Shown here piece by piece: positions 17,428 to 26,195 of a DNA stretch of 64,000 nucleotides. The notes under the pieces are model-generated. The model was not told where the DNA came from. It ran no database searches and was given only the letters and a program-made list of their open reading frames with translations. The DNA comes from JBBQSN01 sp963825505 (lineage in GTDB: Bacteria; Actinomycetota; Actinomycetes; Actinomycetales; CAWJMD01). The stretch spans positions 1 through 64,000 of the forward strand of contig CAWGTL010000004.1 of assembly GCA_963825505.1 (NCBI GenBank), read 5' to 3'. Made by a program: the position numbers and the translations under genes. The stretch's first letter is position 1, and each line of letters starts with the position of its first letter.

Positions 17428-19700
17428 GTCGGGGTGCACCCGACGCGGCGCATGATGAAGCCGAGCCAGGCGTAGATCGAGCCCCAGGCCACCCCGGTGA
17501 CGGCGGTGGCGATCGCGCACGGCAGCCCGCTCACGATCAGCAGGATGATGGTGACGACCGGCACCACCACGGCGACGATCCAGAACAGCATGCAGTGCAG
17601 CGTCCGCATCAACGAGCACGGTGTGCTCGCGGCGCACAGCAGCGCCCAGATGATGAACAGGATCAGACCGACGACGCCGATCGCGGCACCCACGACGACC
17701 ACCCACGGCACCGCGGCGCAGACGCCGACGACGGTGACGATGCCGCCGAGGAGCAGCAGCACCAGCGCGAGGACGAGCAGGATCGCGCAGGCGGGGATGG
17801 TCGGTGGTGGCGTCGACCCCGGGCAGGTGACCGTGGTGCTGGTGGACACCGCGGGACAGCCGGCCCCTGCGGGGATCGTCGCCGTCGCCGTCCCGCTCTG
17901 CCCGGGTGCCAGCCCGGTGACGGTGGCGGTCGGGCCCGTGGCCGTCCCGCCGCCCGGCAGCGACCACGTCACCTGGCTCGCCGCCGATGCCGGCGACGTG
18001 GTCACCGCGACGGTGAAGTCGCACGAGGTCCCGACCCGGGTGGCCGTGACGCCGCCGCTGAACGACGGGCACGTCGAGGACCCGCAGTCGACCGTGACGG
18101 TCACCGGCTCGACGTGCTCGCACCCGGCCTGGCCGCGCACGGTCAGCGTCACGGTCCGGGTCCCGCTGGTGCCGGCCGCGTAGCGGTGGCTCACCGGCGG
18201 CGGCGCGGTGGACGTCGTCCCGTCGCCGAAGTCCCACTCGTAGGTGATCGGGCCACCGGACGGTGCCGGGGTCACCTGCGCCGAGAACGACAGCTCGCAG
18301 CCGTCGACCCGGGTGGCGTGCAGCCCGCCGGTCACGGTCGGGCACCGGCAGTCCGCGACGTCGACCAGCAACGGCGCGGACACCACGACCGGGTCGCAGC
18401 CGGCAGGGCGCACGATCGCCGCGGTCACGGTGTAGCGGCCCGGCGAGGTGAAGGCGGTGGTCAGGGTCGGCCCCGTGGGTGACGGCGCGGGCAGCGGCAC
18501 GAGCACGCCGGACTGGTCGCGCACGGTCCAGCTGAACGGGCCGGTCCAGGCGGGCGAGGTCGGCGTGGTGGTCGCGGTGAAGGTGACCTGGCCCGTCGTC
18601 CCGCTCGTGTCGACGCACAGGGTGGGTCGGCTCGACGCCACCTGCAGGTCGTGGCAGACCGGGTCCCCGCCGCAGACCGGCACGACCACACCGGGGTTCG
18701 TCCCGGTCGAGAACGTCAACGGGGTGGTGGTCGTCGGGCCGCCCGGTGGCGTGAGGACGACGAACGCGGACGGGTGAACGGTGCCCGGGAGGTAGTCGAC
18801 CGTCCGCGACAGGGACGCCAGCGGCGTGCCGGTGACCGTCCCGCTCGCCGACGGCTGCGGGGGTGCCAGGGTGGTCGCCCACGTCACCGAGTAGCTCCAC
18901 CCGACCGGGACCGGCGGGGTGAAGTCGACGGTCAGCGTGGTGGGTCGGCGCCCTGCGGCGTCGCAGTCCCCGATCGAGACCGAGGTCGACGCCGTCACCA
19001 CGACGCTCGTCAGCTCGACCCCGTCGACCTCGACGCCGAGGACGCCCTCGTACTCGTTGCCGTACGGCGAGACGTAGGGCTCGTCGACCGAGTTGCGCGG
19101 ACCTCCCGCCGGGTCCGGGAGCAGGGCCGGCTGCGACACCGACGACCCCGCGGCGCGGTCGATGGACAGGGCCCAGATGCCCTTGCCGTCGGTCACCGTC
19201 GCGGGGACGTTCACCCACGCCGACCACCCCGAGGCGGTGGCCACGCTGCCCGACCACGCCCCGCCCGGCGAGGTGGCGGTCACGACGAAGTCGCTGCCCG
19301 GGGTCGCCTGGAGCCAGACCCGGAACCGGTTCACCCGGAACCCCGTCGCGGTGGCGGAGTACCCGGTGTCGTAGGTGTCCGGCGGAGCGCCCGACGCCGA
19401 CTCCCACGGCCCGGGGGGGCTGCCCGCCCAGGCCGGCCCCGCGGACCAGCCGCTGGAGGCGAGGTCGGTCGCGGCGACCACCGGGAACCAGGCGGCGCGC
19501 GCGTACTTGGTGCCGAGCGGACCGGGAGGCGTGCTCGGCCACGGCGGGTCGGGAACCGGCGTGCCTGCCGCCCCGACGACGAACGGCTGCCGCGGGACGG
19601 GTCCGGGGTACCCGGCCGTCCAGCCCGGCGGCGGTTGCAGCGGTGGCGACCCGGCCTGCGGCTCGTCGCTCCAGTGGACCCGAACGTGCAGCAGCGTCAT
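17421..19700 (-). CDS. Large PKD-domain protein with four C-terminal membrane helices
   Basis: The 759-residue protein starts at an ATG with GAAGG upstream and has no N-terminal signal peptide (MTLLHVRVHWSDEPQ). About 600 residues of Thr/Ser/Pro-rich beta-type sequence follow, including a clear PKD domain (YEWDFGDGTTSTAPPPVSH) near residue 490 and related repeats each ending in paired cysteines (VADCRCP, VDCGSSTCP). Residues from about 635 on form four membrane helices with many Cys. The lack of a signal peptide leaves topology open: the helices may act as the insertion signal. I do not recognise a named family for the whole protein. Confidence 0.75.
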   Translation of the reverse strand: MTLLHVRVHWSDEPQAGSPPLQPPPGWTAGYPGPVPRQPFVVGAAGTPVPDPPWPSTPPGPLGTKYARAAWFPVVAATDLASSGWSAGPAWAGSPPGPWESASGAPPDTYDTGYSATATGFRVNRFRVWLQATPGSDFVVTATSPGGAWSGSVATASGWSAWVNVPATVTDGKGIWALSIDRAAGSSVSQPALLPDPAGGPRNSVDEPYVSPYGNEYEGVLGVEVDGVELTSVVVTASTSVSIGDCDAAGRRPTTLTVDFTPPVPVGWSYSVTWATTLAPPQPSASGTVTGTPLASLSRTVDYLPGTVHPSAFVVLTPPGGPTTTTPLTFSTGTNPGVVVPVCGGDPVCHDLQVASSRPTLCVDTSGTTGQVTFTATTTPTSPAWTGPFSWTVRDQSGVLVPLPAPSPTGPTLTTAFTSPGRYTVTAAIVRPAGCDPVVVSAPLLVDVADCRCPTVTGGLHATRVDGCELSFSAQVTPAPSGGPITYEWDFGDGTTSTAPPPVSHRYAAGTSGTRTVTLTVRGQAGCEHVEPVTVTVDCGSSTCPSFSGGVTATRVGTSCDFTVAVTTSPASAASQVTWSLPGGGTATGPTATVTGLAPGQSGTATATIPAGAGCPAVSTSTTVTCPGSTPPPTIPACAILLVLALVLLLLGGIVTVVGVCAAVPWVVVVGAAIGVVGLILFIIWALLCAASTPCSLMRTLHCMLFWIVAVVVPVVTIILLIVSGLPCAIATAVTGVAWGSIYAWLGFIMRRVGCTPTC

Positions 19701-19766
19701 GGGACACCCCTTCTCTCCCGGTCAGGAGCGCCGAGGATGCCCGCGCAGATACGAGACGGAACCGGC

Positions 19767-19797
19767 TTGACCCTCACGCGGCGTGAGGCCCCACGGT
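19767..19797 (+). promoter_or_regulatory. MerR-type operator/promoter of the tipA-like gene
   Basis: A -35 element TTGACC (19767-19772) is followed after 19 bp by a weak -10 (CACGGT, 19792-19797). The long spacer holds a perfect dyad, CCTCACGC-g-GCGTGAGG (19772-19788). The over-long spacer with a centred dyad is the hallmark of MerR-family promoters, and CCTCACG arms resemble sites described for TipA. The regulator gene begins 45 bp downstream, so autoregulation is likely. Confidence 0.75.
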
Positions 19798-19842
19798 GGT
19801 CGTACGCCGCCCGACCGGGGGGCGTGAGGGAGGATCGAGGTC

Positions 19843-20622
19843 GTGGAGCTCACCGTCGGCCAGGTGGCCGCGCTCGCCAGGGTCAGCGTCCGCACGCTGC
19901 ACCACTACGACGAGATCGGGCTGCTGCGTCCGAGCGGACGCACCGACGCCGGCTACCGGCTCTACGACGACTCGGACCTCGACCGGTTGCACCAGGTGCT
20001 GCTCTACCGCGGCCTGGGCTTCTCCCTCGACGACGTGGCCGCCGTCCTCGACGACCGCACGGTGACCCCCACGGAGCACCTGCGCCGCCAGCTCGACCTG
20101 CTCACGCAGCGGGTCGGTGAGCTGGAGGAGATGAGGCTGGCGGTCGAACGACAGCTGGAGGCACGGAGGATGGACATCAGGCTGACCCGCGAGGAGCAGT
20201 TCGAGGTGTTCGGCGAGCACGCCGAGCGCCAGGAGGAGTACGCCGCCGAGGCGGAGCAGCGGTGGGGCGGCACCGAGCCCTGGAAGCAGTCCCAGGCACG
20301 CGCCGCCGCCTACGACAAGGCGCAGTGGGTGCAGATCAAGGCCGAGACGGACGACGTCGGAGCGCGTCTGGCTCGTGCCCTCGCCGACGGCGAGCCCGCC
20401 GACGGCGAGGTGGCCATGGACCTGGCGGAGGAGCACCGGCAGCACATCACCCGGTGGTTCTACGACTGCTCCCTGGAGATGCACCGCGGCCTGGGCGACA
20501 TGTACGTGGCCGACCCGCGGTTCACCGCCACGTACGAGGCGATCGCGCCCGGTCTCGCGCAGTACGTGCGCGACGCCGTGCACGCCAACGCCGACCGGCA
20601 GGAAGAGAGAGGCGCGAGCTGA
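19843..20622 (+). CDS. TipA-like MerR-family regulator with TipAS drug-binding domain
   Basis: The 259-residue protein has an N-terminal MerR winged helix (TVGQVAALARVSVRTLHHYDEIGLL), a coiled-coil dimer helix (residues about 80-115), and a C-terminal TipAS domain (EEQFEVFGEHAERQEEYAAE, then HRQHITRWFYDCSLEMHRGL). TipA proteins bind thiopeptides or other multidrug ligands and activate transcription by twisting long-spacer promoters; one such promoter lies just upstream. Start is GTG. The convergent hisS begins 21 bp past the stop. Confidence 0.92.
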   Translation: MELTVGQVAALARVSVRTLHHYDEIGLLRPSGRTDAGYRLYDDSDLDRLHQVLLYRGLGFSLDDVAAVLDDRTVTPTEHLRRQLDLLTQRVGELEEMRLAVERQLEARRMDIRLTREEQFEVFGEHAERQEEYAAEAEQRWGGTEPWKQSQARAAAYDKAQWVQIKAETDDVGARLARALADGEPADGEVAMDLAEEHRQHITRWFYDCSLEMHRGLGDMYVADPRFTATYEAIAPGLAQYVRDAVHANADRQEERGAS

Positions 20623-20643
20623 GCAGCACCGCCCTGATGACGC

Positions 20644-21984
20644 TCAGCCCTCGAGCAGCTGCACGCCCGGGCGCAGGTCGGCCTCGGGCGGGCTCCAGGA
20701 AGCGGGGTCGGCGTCGACCTGGTCACCGGACCGGATGTCCTTGACCTGGTCGCCGCCGTCCTGCGCGGCGCCGCAGAACCAGACGAACGGCACGCCGCGA
20801 CGGTCGGCGAACCGGATCTGCTTGCCGAACTTCTCGGCTGACGGCGACACCAGCGTCGAGACCCCGCGGCCCCTCAGTGCGGCGGCCACCTGCTCGGCCC
20901 GCTCCCGCTGGTCGTCGGCGGTGACGGCCACCAGCACGCACGTGGGCACCGACCGGGTGGCGGTGAGGCCGCGCGCGAACAGCAGACCGAGGACGCGGGT
21001 GACGCCGAAGGAGATGCCGACCCCGGGGTAGGTCGTGCGGCCGTCCGAGGCGAGGGCGTCGTAGCGCCCTCCCGAGCACGCGGACCCGAACTGCTCGTAC
21101 CCGACCATCGTGGTCTCGTAGACGGTGCCGGTGTAGTAGTCGAGGCCCCGTGCGATCGACAGGTCGGCGACCAGCGCACCGGGAGAACGCTCTCCGGCCG
21201 CGGCCATCACCTGCGCGAGCTCGTCGAGACCCTGGTCGAGCAGCTCGTGGCTCGACCCGAGTGCACGGACGTCGTCGACGAAACCCGTTCCGGTGGAGCG
21301 GATCTCGGCCAGCGCCAGGCAGGCCGACACCTGCGGGTCGGTGGCGCCGAGCGCGGTGAGATCACGACGCACGCCGTCCGCCCCGACCTTGTCGAGCTTG
21401 TCGACGACCCGCAGCACGGCGGCGGGGTCGTCGAGGCCGAGCCCGAGGTAGAAGCCCTCGGCCAGCCGACGGTTGTTGACGCGGATGACCATCTCGGGCA
21501 GGCCGAGCCGGCGCAGCCCGGCGAACGCCTCGGCCATCACCAGGGGCAGCTCGACCTCGTAGCCGAAGGGCAGGGTGTCGCGGTCGACGACGTCGATGTC
21601 GGCCTGGGCGAACTCGCGGTACCGGCCCTCCTGCGGCCGCTCCCCCCGCCAGACCTTCTGCACCTGGTAGCGGCGGAACGGGAACTGCAGGGTGCCGGCG
21701 TTCTCGAGCACGTACCGCGCGAACGGCACGGTGAGGTCGAAGTGCAGGGCGAGCTGGTCGCCGCCGGACCCTGCGTCGGCCGCGAGCCGCCGCACGCCGT
21801 AGACCTCCTTGTCGATCTCGCCCTTGCGCAGCAGCTGCTCGACGGGCTCGACGGCGCGGGTCTCGATCGAGGCGAAGCCGTGCAGCTCGAAGACCCGGCG
21901 CAGCTCGTCGAGCACCTGCTGCTCCACGGCGCGCTGGGCGGGCGACCACTCCGGGAACCCGGAGATCGGCGCGATCCTCGCCAT
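20644..21984 (-). CDS. hisS: Histidyl-tRNA synthetase
   Basis: The 446-residue protein starts MARIAPISGFPEWSPAQRAVE and has class II motif 2 (FRRYQVQKVWRGERPQEGRYREF), the His-specific LDYYTGTVYE, GGRYDAL and the C-terminal anticodon-binding domain. The frame is open upstream into the MBL hydrolase gene, giving an apparent 685-residue fusion. The neighbouring frame, however, reads a natural hydrolase end whose TGA overlaps this ATG (TGATG), so I annotate separate genes. It charges tRNA-His. Confidence 0.95.
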   Translation of the reverse strand: MARIAPISGFPEWSPAQRAVEQQVLDELRRVFELHGFASIETRAVEPVEQLLRKGEIDKEVYGVRRLAADAGSGGDQLALHFDLTVPFARYVLENAGTLQFPFRRYQVQKVWRGERPQEGRYREFAQADIDVVDRDTLPFGYEVELPLVMAEAFAGLRRLGLPEMVIRVNNRRLAEGFYLGLGLDDPAAVLRVVDKLDKVGADGVRRDLTALGATDPQVSACLALAEIRSTGTGFVDDVRALGSSHELLDQGLDELAQVMAAAGERSPGALVADLSIARGLDYYTGTVYETTMVGYEQFGSACSGGRYDALASDGRTTYPGVGISFGVTRVLGLLFARGLTATRSVPTCVLVAVTADDQRERAEQVAAALRGRGVSTLVSPSAEKFGKQIRFADRRGVPFVWFCGAAQDGGDQVKDIRSGDQVDADPASWSPPEADLRPGVQLLEG

Positions 21985-22701
21985 CAGGAGGCCAGGTCGA
22001 GCAGGTAGGGGTTCGACGTAGCGCTCCTGGGCCATCGTCGAGGCGGGCCCGTGGCCGGGCAGGAGCAGCGTGCCGTCGTCGAGCGGCAGCACCACCTCGC
22101 GCAGCGAGCGCAGCATCGCCGCGTGCGAGCCGCCCGGCAGGTCGGTGCGCCCGATGCTGCCGCGGAACAGCACGTCGCCGGTGAGCAGGGTGGAGGTCGG
22201 CCGTCCGGGGTCGCCCGCCGCGCCGGTGAGCGAGGTCGGCACGTCGTCGAGCGCGAACATGACCGAGCCCTCGGTGTGACCCGGCGCGTGCAGCACCGAC
22301 AGGTCGAGCCCCGCCAGCTGCACCCGCTCGCCGTCGGTCAGGGTGCGCAGGTCGTCGGGCGGGGTCCACGTGGCGGCGCGCCCGAACTGCTGCTCCAGCA
22401 TCAGCACGAGCGACGGGTCGAGCAGCGACAGCGGGTCGGCCAGCCGGTAGGCGTCGTCGCCGTGCACGAGGGCCGGCACGCCGTGGCCCTGGCAGACCGG
22501 TGTCACCGAGTAGACGTGGTCGAGGTGGCCGTGGGTGAGCAGGACCGCCGCGGGACGCAGGCGGTGCTCGGCCAGGACGGCGGCGAGGTCGTCGAGCACC
22601 TCGATGCCCGGGTCGACGACCAGGCACTGCTCCCCCGGCCCCGGTGCCACGACGTAGCAGTTGGTGCCGAACGCTGCGGCAGGGAAGGCGGTCAGCAGCA
22701 C
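21984..22701 (-). CDS. MBL-fold metallo-hydrolase (glyoxalase II-like), 3' end frameshifted
   Basis: The protein has the metallo-beta-lactamase zinc motif LLTHGHLDHVYSV (H-x-H-x-D-H), then HAPGHTEGSV, LLTGDVLF and LLPGHGPAS, as in hydroxyacylglutathione hydrolase-like proteins. This gene precedes hisS in many actinobacteria. After MAQERYVEP the present frame runs on into hisS. Dropping one base from the four-base run at 22008-22011 gives the tail VEPYLLDLAS and a TGA at 21984. Length is then about 238 residues, normal for the family. Substrate is unknown. Confidence 0.85.
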
Positions 22702-22835
22702 GTGGTGAGCCTACCGGCGGCGGCGCGCGGGATGCCGGGGTGGCCCGGCCCCTAGACTGGTCGCGGTCCGCCATCGCCGGGCGGCGTCACGATCCCGTGA
22801 TCCCGTTCCGGCCACCGAACCTGGGAGGGTTCTCA

Positions 22836-23642
22836 GTGTCGCCGAGCAAGCGGGAGCGCGAGTACGCACGTCGTCGGTACGCCGACTGGCAGGCGCGTCA
22901 GGCCATCAGGGCGCAGCGGCGCCGCCGGGCACGCAACATCTCCCTCGTGGCGGCCGGCATCCTCGTCCCCGTCCTGGTGATCGGGCTCGTCTGGTGGGTC
23001 GCCGGACGCGGCGACGACGACGTGACGACCGAGCCGACCGCCTCGGAGAGCACCCCGGCCGACGCCGAGAACCCCTGCCCCGAGGTCACCACCGGGCCCG
23101 TGACCGACCCGCCGCAGTTCGAGGCGGCGCCGGACCCGTCCGTGGCGGAGGGGCGGGTGTGGACCGCGACGGTCACCACGACCTGCGGCGACATCACCCT
23201 CGAGCTCGACGGCACGCTCGCACCGCAGTCGGTCGCGAACTTCGTCCAGCTGGCGAAGGACGGCTTCTACGACGACTCCCCGTGCCACCGCCTGACCACC
23301 GAGGGCATCTTCGTGCTCCAGTGCGGCGACCCGACGGCCACGGGCCAGGGCGGCCCGGGCTACGGCTGGGGCCCGATCGAGAACGCCCCCGAGGGCGACC
23401 TCTACCCCGCCGGCACCCTCGCGATGGCGCGCGTCGGCAACGACGCCGAGAGCCAGGGCAGCCAGTTCTTCCTCGTCTACGAGGACTCCACGATCCCGAG
23501 CGACTCCGCCGGCGGGTACTCGGTGTTCGGCACGATCACCGGCGGCCTCGACATCGTGCAGAAGATCGCTGACGGCGGCCTGGCCGCGGACGGCACCGCC
23601 CCCGCCCGCGCCATCAGCATCGAGGGAGTGACGGTCCAGTGA
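22836..23642 (+). CDS. Membrane-anchored cyclophilin-type peptidyl-prolyl isomerase
   Basis: The 268-residue product starts at a GTG with GGGAGGG seven bases upstream. A basic cytoplasmic head (SPSKREREYARRRYADW) precedes one helix (ISLVAAGILVPVLVIGLVWWV), then an acidic linker and a cyclophilin domain: ITLELDGTLAPQSVANFVQLA, FYDDSPCHRL and GSQFFLVYEDS. It catalyses proline cis-trans isomerisation, with the catalytic domain outside the membrane. The next gene overlaps its stop (GTGA). Confidence 0.92.
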   Translation: MSPSKREREYARRRYADWQARQAIRAQRRRRARNISLVAAGILVPVLVIGLVWWVAGRGDDDVTTEPTASESTPADAENPCPEVTTGPVTDPPQFEAAPDPSVAEGRVWTATVTTTCGDITLELDGTLAPQSVANFVQLAKDGFYDDSPCHRLTTEGIFVLQCGDPTATGQGGPGYGWGPIENAPEGDLYPAGTLAMARVGNDAESQGSQFFLVYEDSTIPSDSAGGYSVFGTITGGLDIVQKIADGGLAADGTAPARAISIEGVTVQ

Positions 23643-25462
23643 CCGAGCCGACCCAGCCCACGCCCCCCGAGACGCCCGCCGAGTCGTCGGACCAGACGCC
23701 GGACCAGACGCCGGGTGCGCCGGTCGACGGCGAGCAGGCCGCTGTCGAGGAGCAGGCCGCCGTCGCCGAGCAGGCACCGGCAGAGCCCTCGCCCGCCGAG
23801 GACGAGCAGGCGCCCACCCCCGAGGTGCAGGAGCAGGCCGCCGTCGCCGAGCAGGCACCGAGCGAGCCCGAGCCGGAGCCCGCCCCCGAGCCCGAGCCGG
23901 AGCCCGACCCCGAGCCCGAGCCCGAGCAGGCGCCGGCCGAGGCCGAGGAGCCCGCCACCGAGCCCGCCACCGAGCCCGAGCACGCCGCCGAGCCTGCGGC
24001 CGAGCCCGAGCCCGAGCCCGCGGCCGAGCCCGAGCCCGCGGCCGCCGCCGCGCCGGCCGCCGCTCCGCGTCCGGCGCCTCGCCCGGGTCCGCGTCCGGTG
24101 CCGCACCCGCCCGCCGGCCGGGCGCCCGCAGCACCCGCAGCGCCGACCGCCGCGAGCGCGGCCGCCGCCCCGCCAGCAGACGAGCACCCGGTGCGCCCGG
24201 CGAGCGACCCCGCTCCCTGGGGCCGGGTGGCCGACGACGGCACCGTCTACGTCACCGACCCCGCTGCCGACGGCGGCGAGCGCGCGGTCGGGTCCTTCCC
24301 GGACGCCACCCCCGCGGAGGCCCTGGCCTACTTCGGCCGCAAGTACGACGACCTGGTGGCCCAGGTCGACCTGGCCGAGCAACGGCTCGAGGTCGCCGGC
24401 ACGCCGGTCAAGGACGTCGCGCGCGCCCTGCGCGCCGTCCGGGGCCAGCTCGGCGAGGCGCACGTGGTCGGCGACCTCGCCGGCCTCGCGCAGCGGCTCG
24501 AGCAGCTCGACCTCGTGGTCGAGCAGCGCCGGCAGGAGGCCGACGCCGCCCGCGTCGCGGGTAAGGAGGTCGCCCGCGGCGAGCGCGAGGTCCTGGTGGT
24601 GGAGGCGGAGGAGGTCGCCGCCACCGACCCGGACCGGATGCAGTGGAAGTCCTCCGGCGACCGGCTGCAGCAGCTGTTCGAGCAGTGGCGCGAGGCCCAG
24701 CGCTCCGGCGTCCGGCTGGACAAGCCGGTCGAGGACGCGCTGTGGAAGCGGTTCAGCCACGCGCGCACCGTGTTCGACCGCGCCCGCAAGCACCACTTCG
24801 CCCAGCTGCACGTCGAGCACGGCGAGGCGAAGGCGGCCAAGGAGAAGCTGATCAAGGAGGCCGAGGCGCTCTCGTCGTCGCGCGAGTGGGGACCGACCAC
24901 CACGGCCTTCCGCGCGCTGATGGACCGCTGGAAGGCGGCCGGTCGCGCGGGTCGCAAGGACGACGACGCCCTGTGGGCTCGGTTCCGCGCCGCCCAGGAC
25001 GTCTTCTTCGAGGCGCGCTCGGCCGAGCAGAGCAAGCAGGACGAGGAGTTCGGCGCGAACCTCGCGGTCAAGGAGAAGCTGCTGGTGGAGGCCGAGGCGC
25101 TGCTGCCGGTGAAGGACCTCGACGCCGCCAAGGCGGCCCTGCGCGACATCCAGGACCGGTGGGAGGCCGCCGGCAAGGTGCCCCGGACCGACATGGCGCG
25201 GATCGAGAAGCGGCTGCGGGCCGTCGAGCAGTCGGTGCGCGACCTCGAGGACGCCAAGTGGAAGCGGTCGAACCCCGAGACCCGCGCCCGGGCCGAGGGA
25301 GCCCTCGGCCAGCTCGAGGACTCGATCGCCGGGCTGGAGCGCGACCTCGAGGCGGCCCGCGCGAGCGGCGACGCCCGCGCCGAGAAGGATGCCGCCGCGG
25401 CCCTGGAGGCGCGCCGGTCGTGGCTGGAGGCGGTCCGCCGCACCGCGGACGAGCACTCCTGA
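23639..25462 (+). CDS. DUF349 coiled-coil protein with long Pro/Glu-rich N-terminus
   Basis: The first 180 residues are low-complexity repeats of Pro-Glu and Glu-Gln-Ala (EPEPEPAPEPEPEPDPEPEP). After a short folded stretch (WGRVADDGTVYVTDPAADG) come tandem DUF349 helical repeats, recognised by paired W-K-A-A-G-R motifs (WKAAGRAGRKDDDALWARF, WEAAGKVPRTDM). Total length is 607. DUF349 proteins are soluble coiled coils of uncertain role; some are linked to ribosome or nucleoid functions. The GTG overlaps the cyclophilin stop, so the pair is an operon. Confidence 0.88.
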   Translation: MTEPTQPTPPETPAESSDQTPDQTPGAPVDGEQAAVEEQAAVAEQAPAEPSPAEDEQAPTPEVQEQAAVAEQAPSEPEPEPAPEPEPEPDPEPEPEQAPAEAEEPATEPATEPEHAAEPAAEPEPEPAAEPEPAAAAAPAAAPRPAPRPGPRPVPHPPAGRAPAAPAAPTAASAAAAPPADEHPVRPASDPAPWGRVADDGTVYVTDPAADGGERAVGSFPDATPAEALAYFGRKYDDLVAQVDLAEQRLEVAGTPVKDVARALRAVRGQLGEAHVVGDLAGLAQRLEQLDLVVEQRRQEADAARVAGKEVARGEREVLVVEAEEVAATDPDRMQWKSSGDRLQQLFEQWREAQRSGVRLDKPVEDALWKRFSHARTVFDRARKHHFAQLHVEHGEAKAAKEKLIKEAEALSSSREWGPTTTAFRALMDRWKAAGRAGRKDDDALWARFRAAQDVFFEARSAEQSKQDEEFGANLAVKEKLLVEAEALLPVKDLDAAKAALRDIQDRWEAAGKVPRTDMARIEKRLRAVEQSVRDLEDAKWKRSNPETRARAEGALGQLEDSIAGLERDLEAARASGDARAEKDAAAALEARRSWLEAVRRTADEHS

Positions 25463-25464
25463 CC

Positions 25465-25492
25465 TGGATCCACAGCCCGCCGGTCGTCCACA
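25465..25492. promoter_or_regulatory. Pair of DnaA-box-like TCCACA motifs
   Basis: TGGATCCACA (25465-25474) and TCGTCCACA (25484-25492) lie between the DUF349 gene and the AbiEi-like gene. They differ from the actinobacterial DnaA-box consensus (TTGTCCACA) by one or two bases. Two such sites in 28 bp may be chance; they may also bind the upstream region of the AbiEi-like gene. Confidence 0.25.
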
Positions 25493-25544
25493 GTCCGCGC
25501 TCGCGCCCTTGCCCGGCGCTCGCCCGGCGTGGGACACCGGTGGC

Positions 25545-26195
25545 GTGACCGTCCTCGACGCCGCCGACGCGGTGGTGCTCGTCCCGGGCGGTGCCGAGCC
25601 GCCGGCGGTCCTGCGCCGGCGGGCGGCCGACGGCGAGCTGTTCCGCGTGGTCGACGGCGTGTACCTGCCGGCAGACCTCGTCCTCTGGCCGCCGGCCCGG
25701 TGCGCGGCCACCCGGCTGCTCCAGCGCTGCGGGCTGGTGGCCGGGCTCGCCACCGCCGTCTGGTGCCGCGGCGGGCCGGGCCGCACCCCCCGCCGCGGTG
25801 CACCCACCCACGACCGCTGCACCGACGACCACGAGGTCGACCTGCTCGGTCCGCCCGAGCTCAGCGGTCGCTGCCGCGACGGCGTCCGGCTGCGGCTGGT
25901 GCCGCTGCGGCCCGACGAGGTCGAGGACGTGCACGGCACGCCGGTGACCTGCGCGGTGCGCACGGCGTCCGACCTGGTGCTGTGGGGCACCGGCCGCGAC
26001 GACGCGGCGCTGGCGTGGTGCTGGGAGCACGGGACCGATCCCGCCGCCGTGGCCGAGGACCTCGCCGGCAGGGGACCGGTGCCGGGGATCGCGCGTGCCG
26101 CCCGGGTGCTGCGCGCCGCCCGGACCGGCACTCCGGCACCGCTGTCGCGCTACCCGCTGCCTGCCCGGCTCAGCTGCTGTCGCGGCGTCCGGTGA
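25545..26195 (+). CDS. AbiEi-antitoxin-like hypothetical protein
   Basis: The 216-residue frame has near its start RRRAADGELFRVVDGVYLPAD, which resembles the winged-helix N-terminus of AbiEi-type proteins (…GELVRVRRGVY…) common as orphans in actinobacteria. The middle reads VTCAVRTASDLVLWG, like the conserved core of that group. The 3' end overlaps the convergent rel gene by 26 bp. No toxin gene (AbiEii) lies nearby, so an active toxin-antitoxin pair is unlikely. The GTG start has no strong ribosome site. Confidence 0.55.
   Translation: MTVLDAADAVVLVPGGAEPPAVLRRRAADGELFRVVDGVYLPADLVLWPPARCAATRLLQRCGLVAGLATAVWCRGGPGRTPRRGAPTHDRCTDDHEVDLLGPPELSGRCRDGVRLRLVPLRPDEVEDVHGTPVTCAVRTASDLVLWGTGRDDAALAWCWEHGTDPAAVAEDLAGRGPVPGIARAARVLRAARTGTPAPLSRYPLPARLSCCRGVR

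Noticed and set aside
20644..22701. A genuine MBL-HisRS fusion enzyme
   Set aside because: The neighbouring frame supplies a natural hydrolase end and a TGATG overlap with the hisS start; a one-base run error explains the join better.
25465..25492. Replication origin suggested by two DnaA-box-like sites
   Set aside because: Only two imperfect boxes, no AT-rich unwinding region and no dnaA or dnaN nearby.
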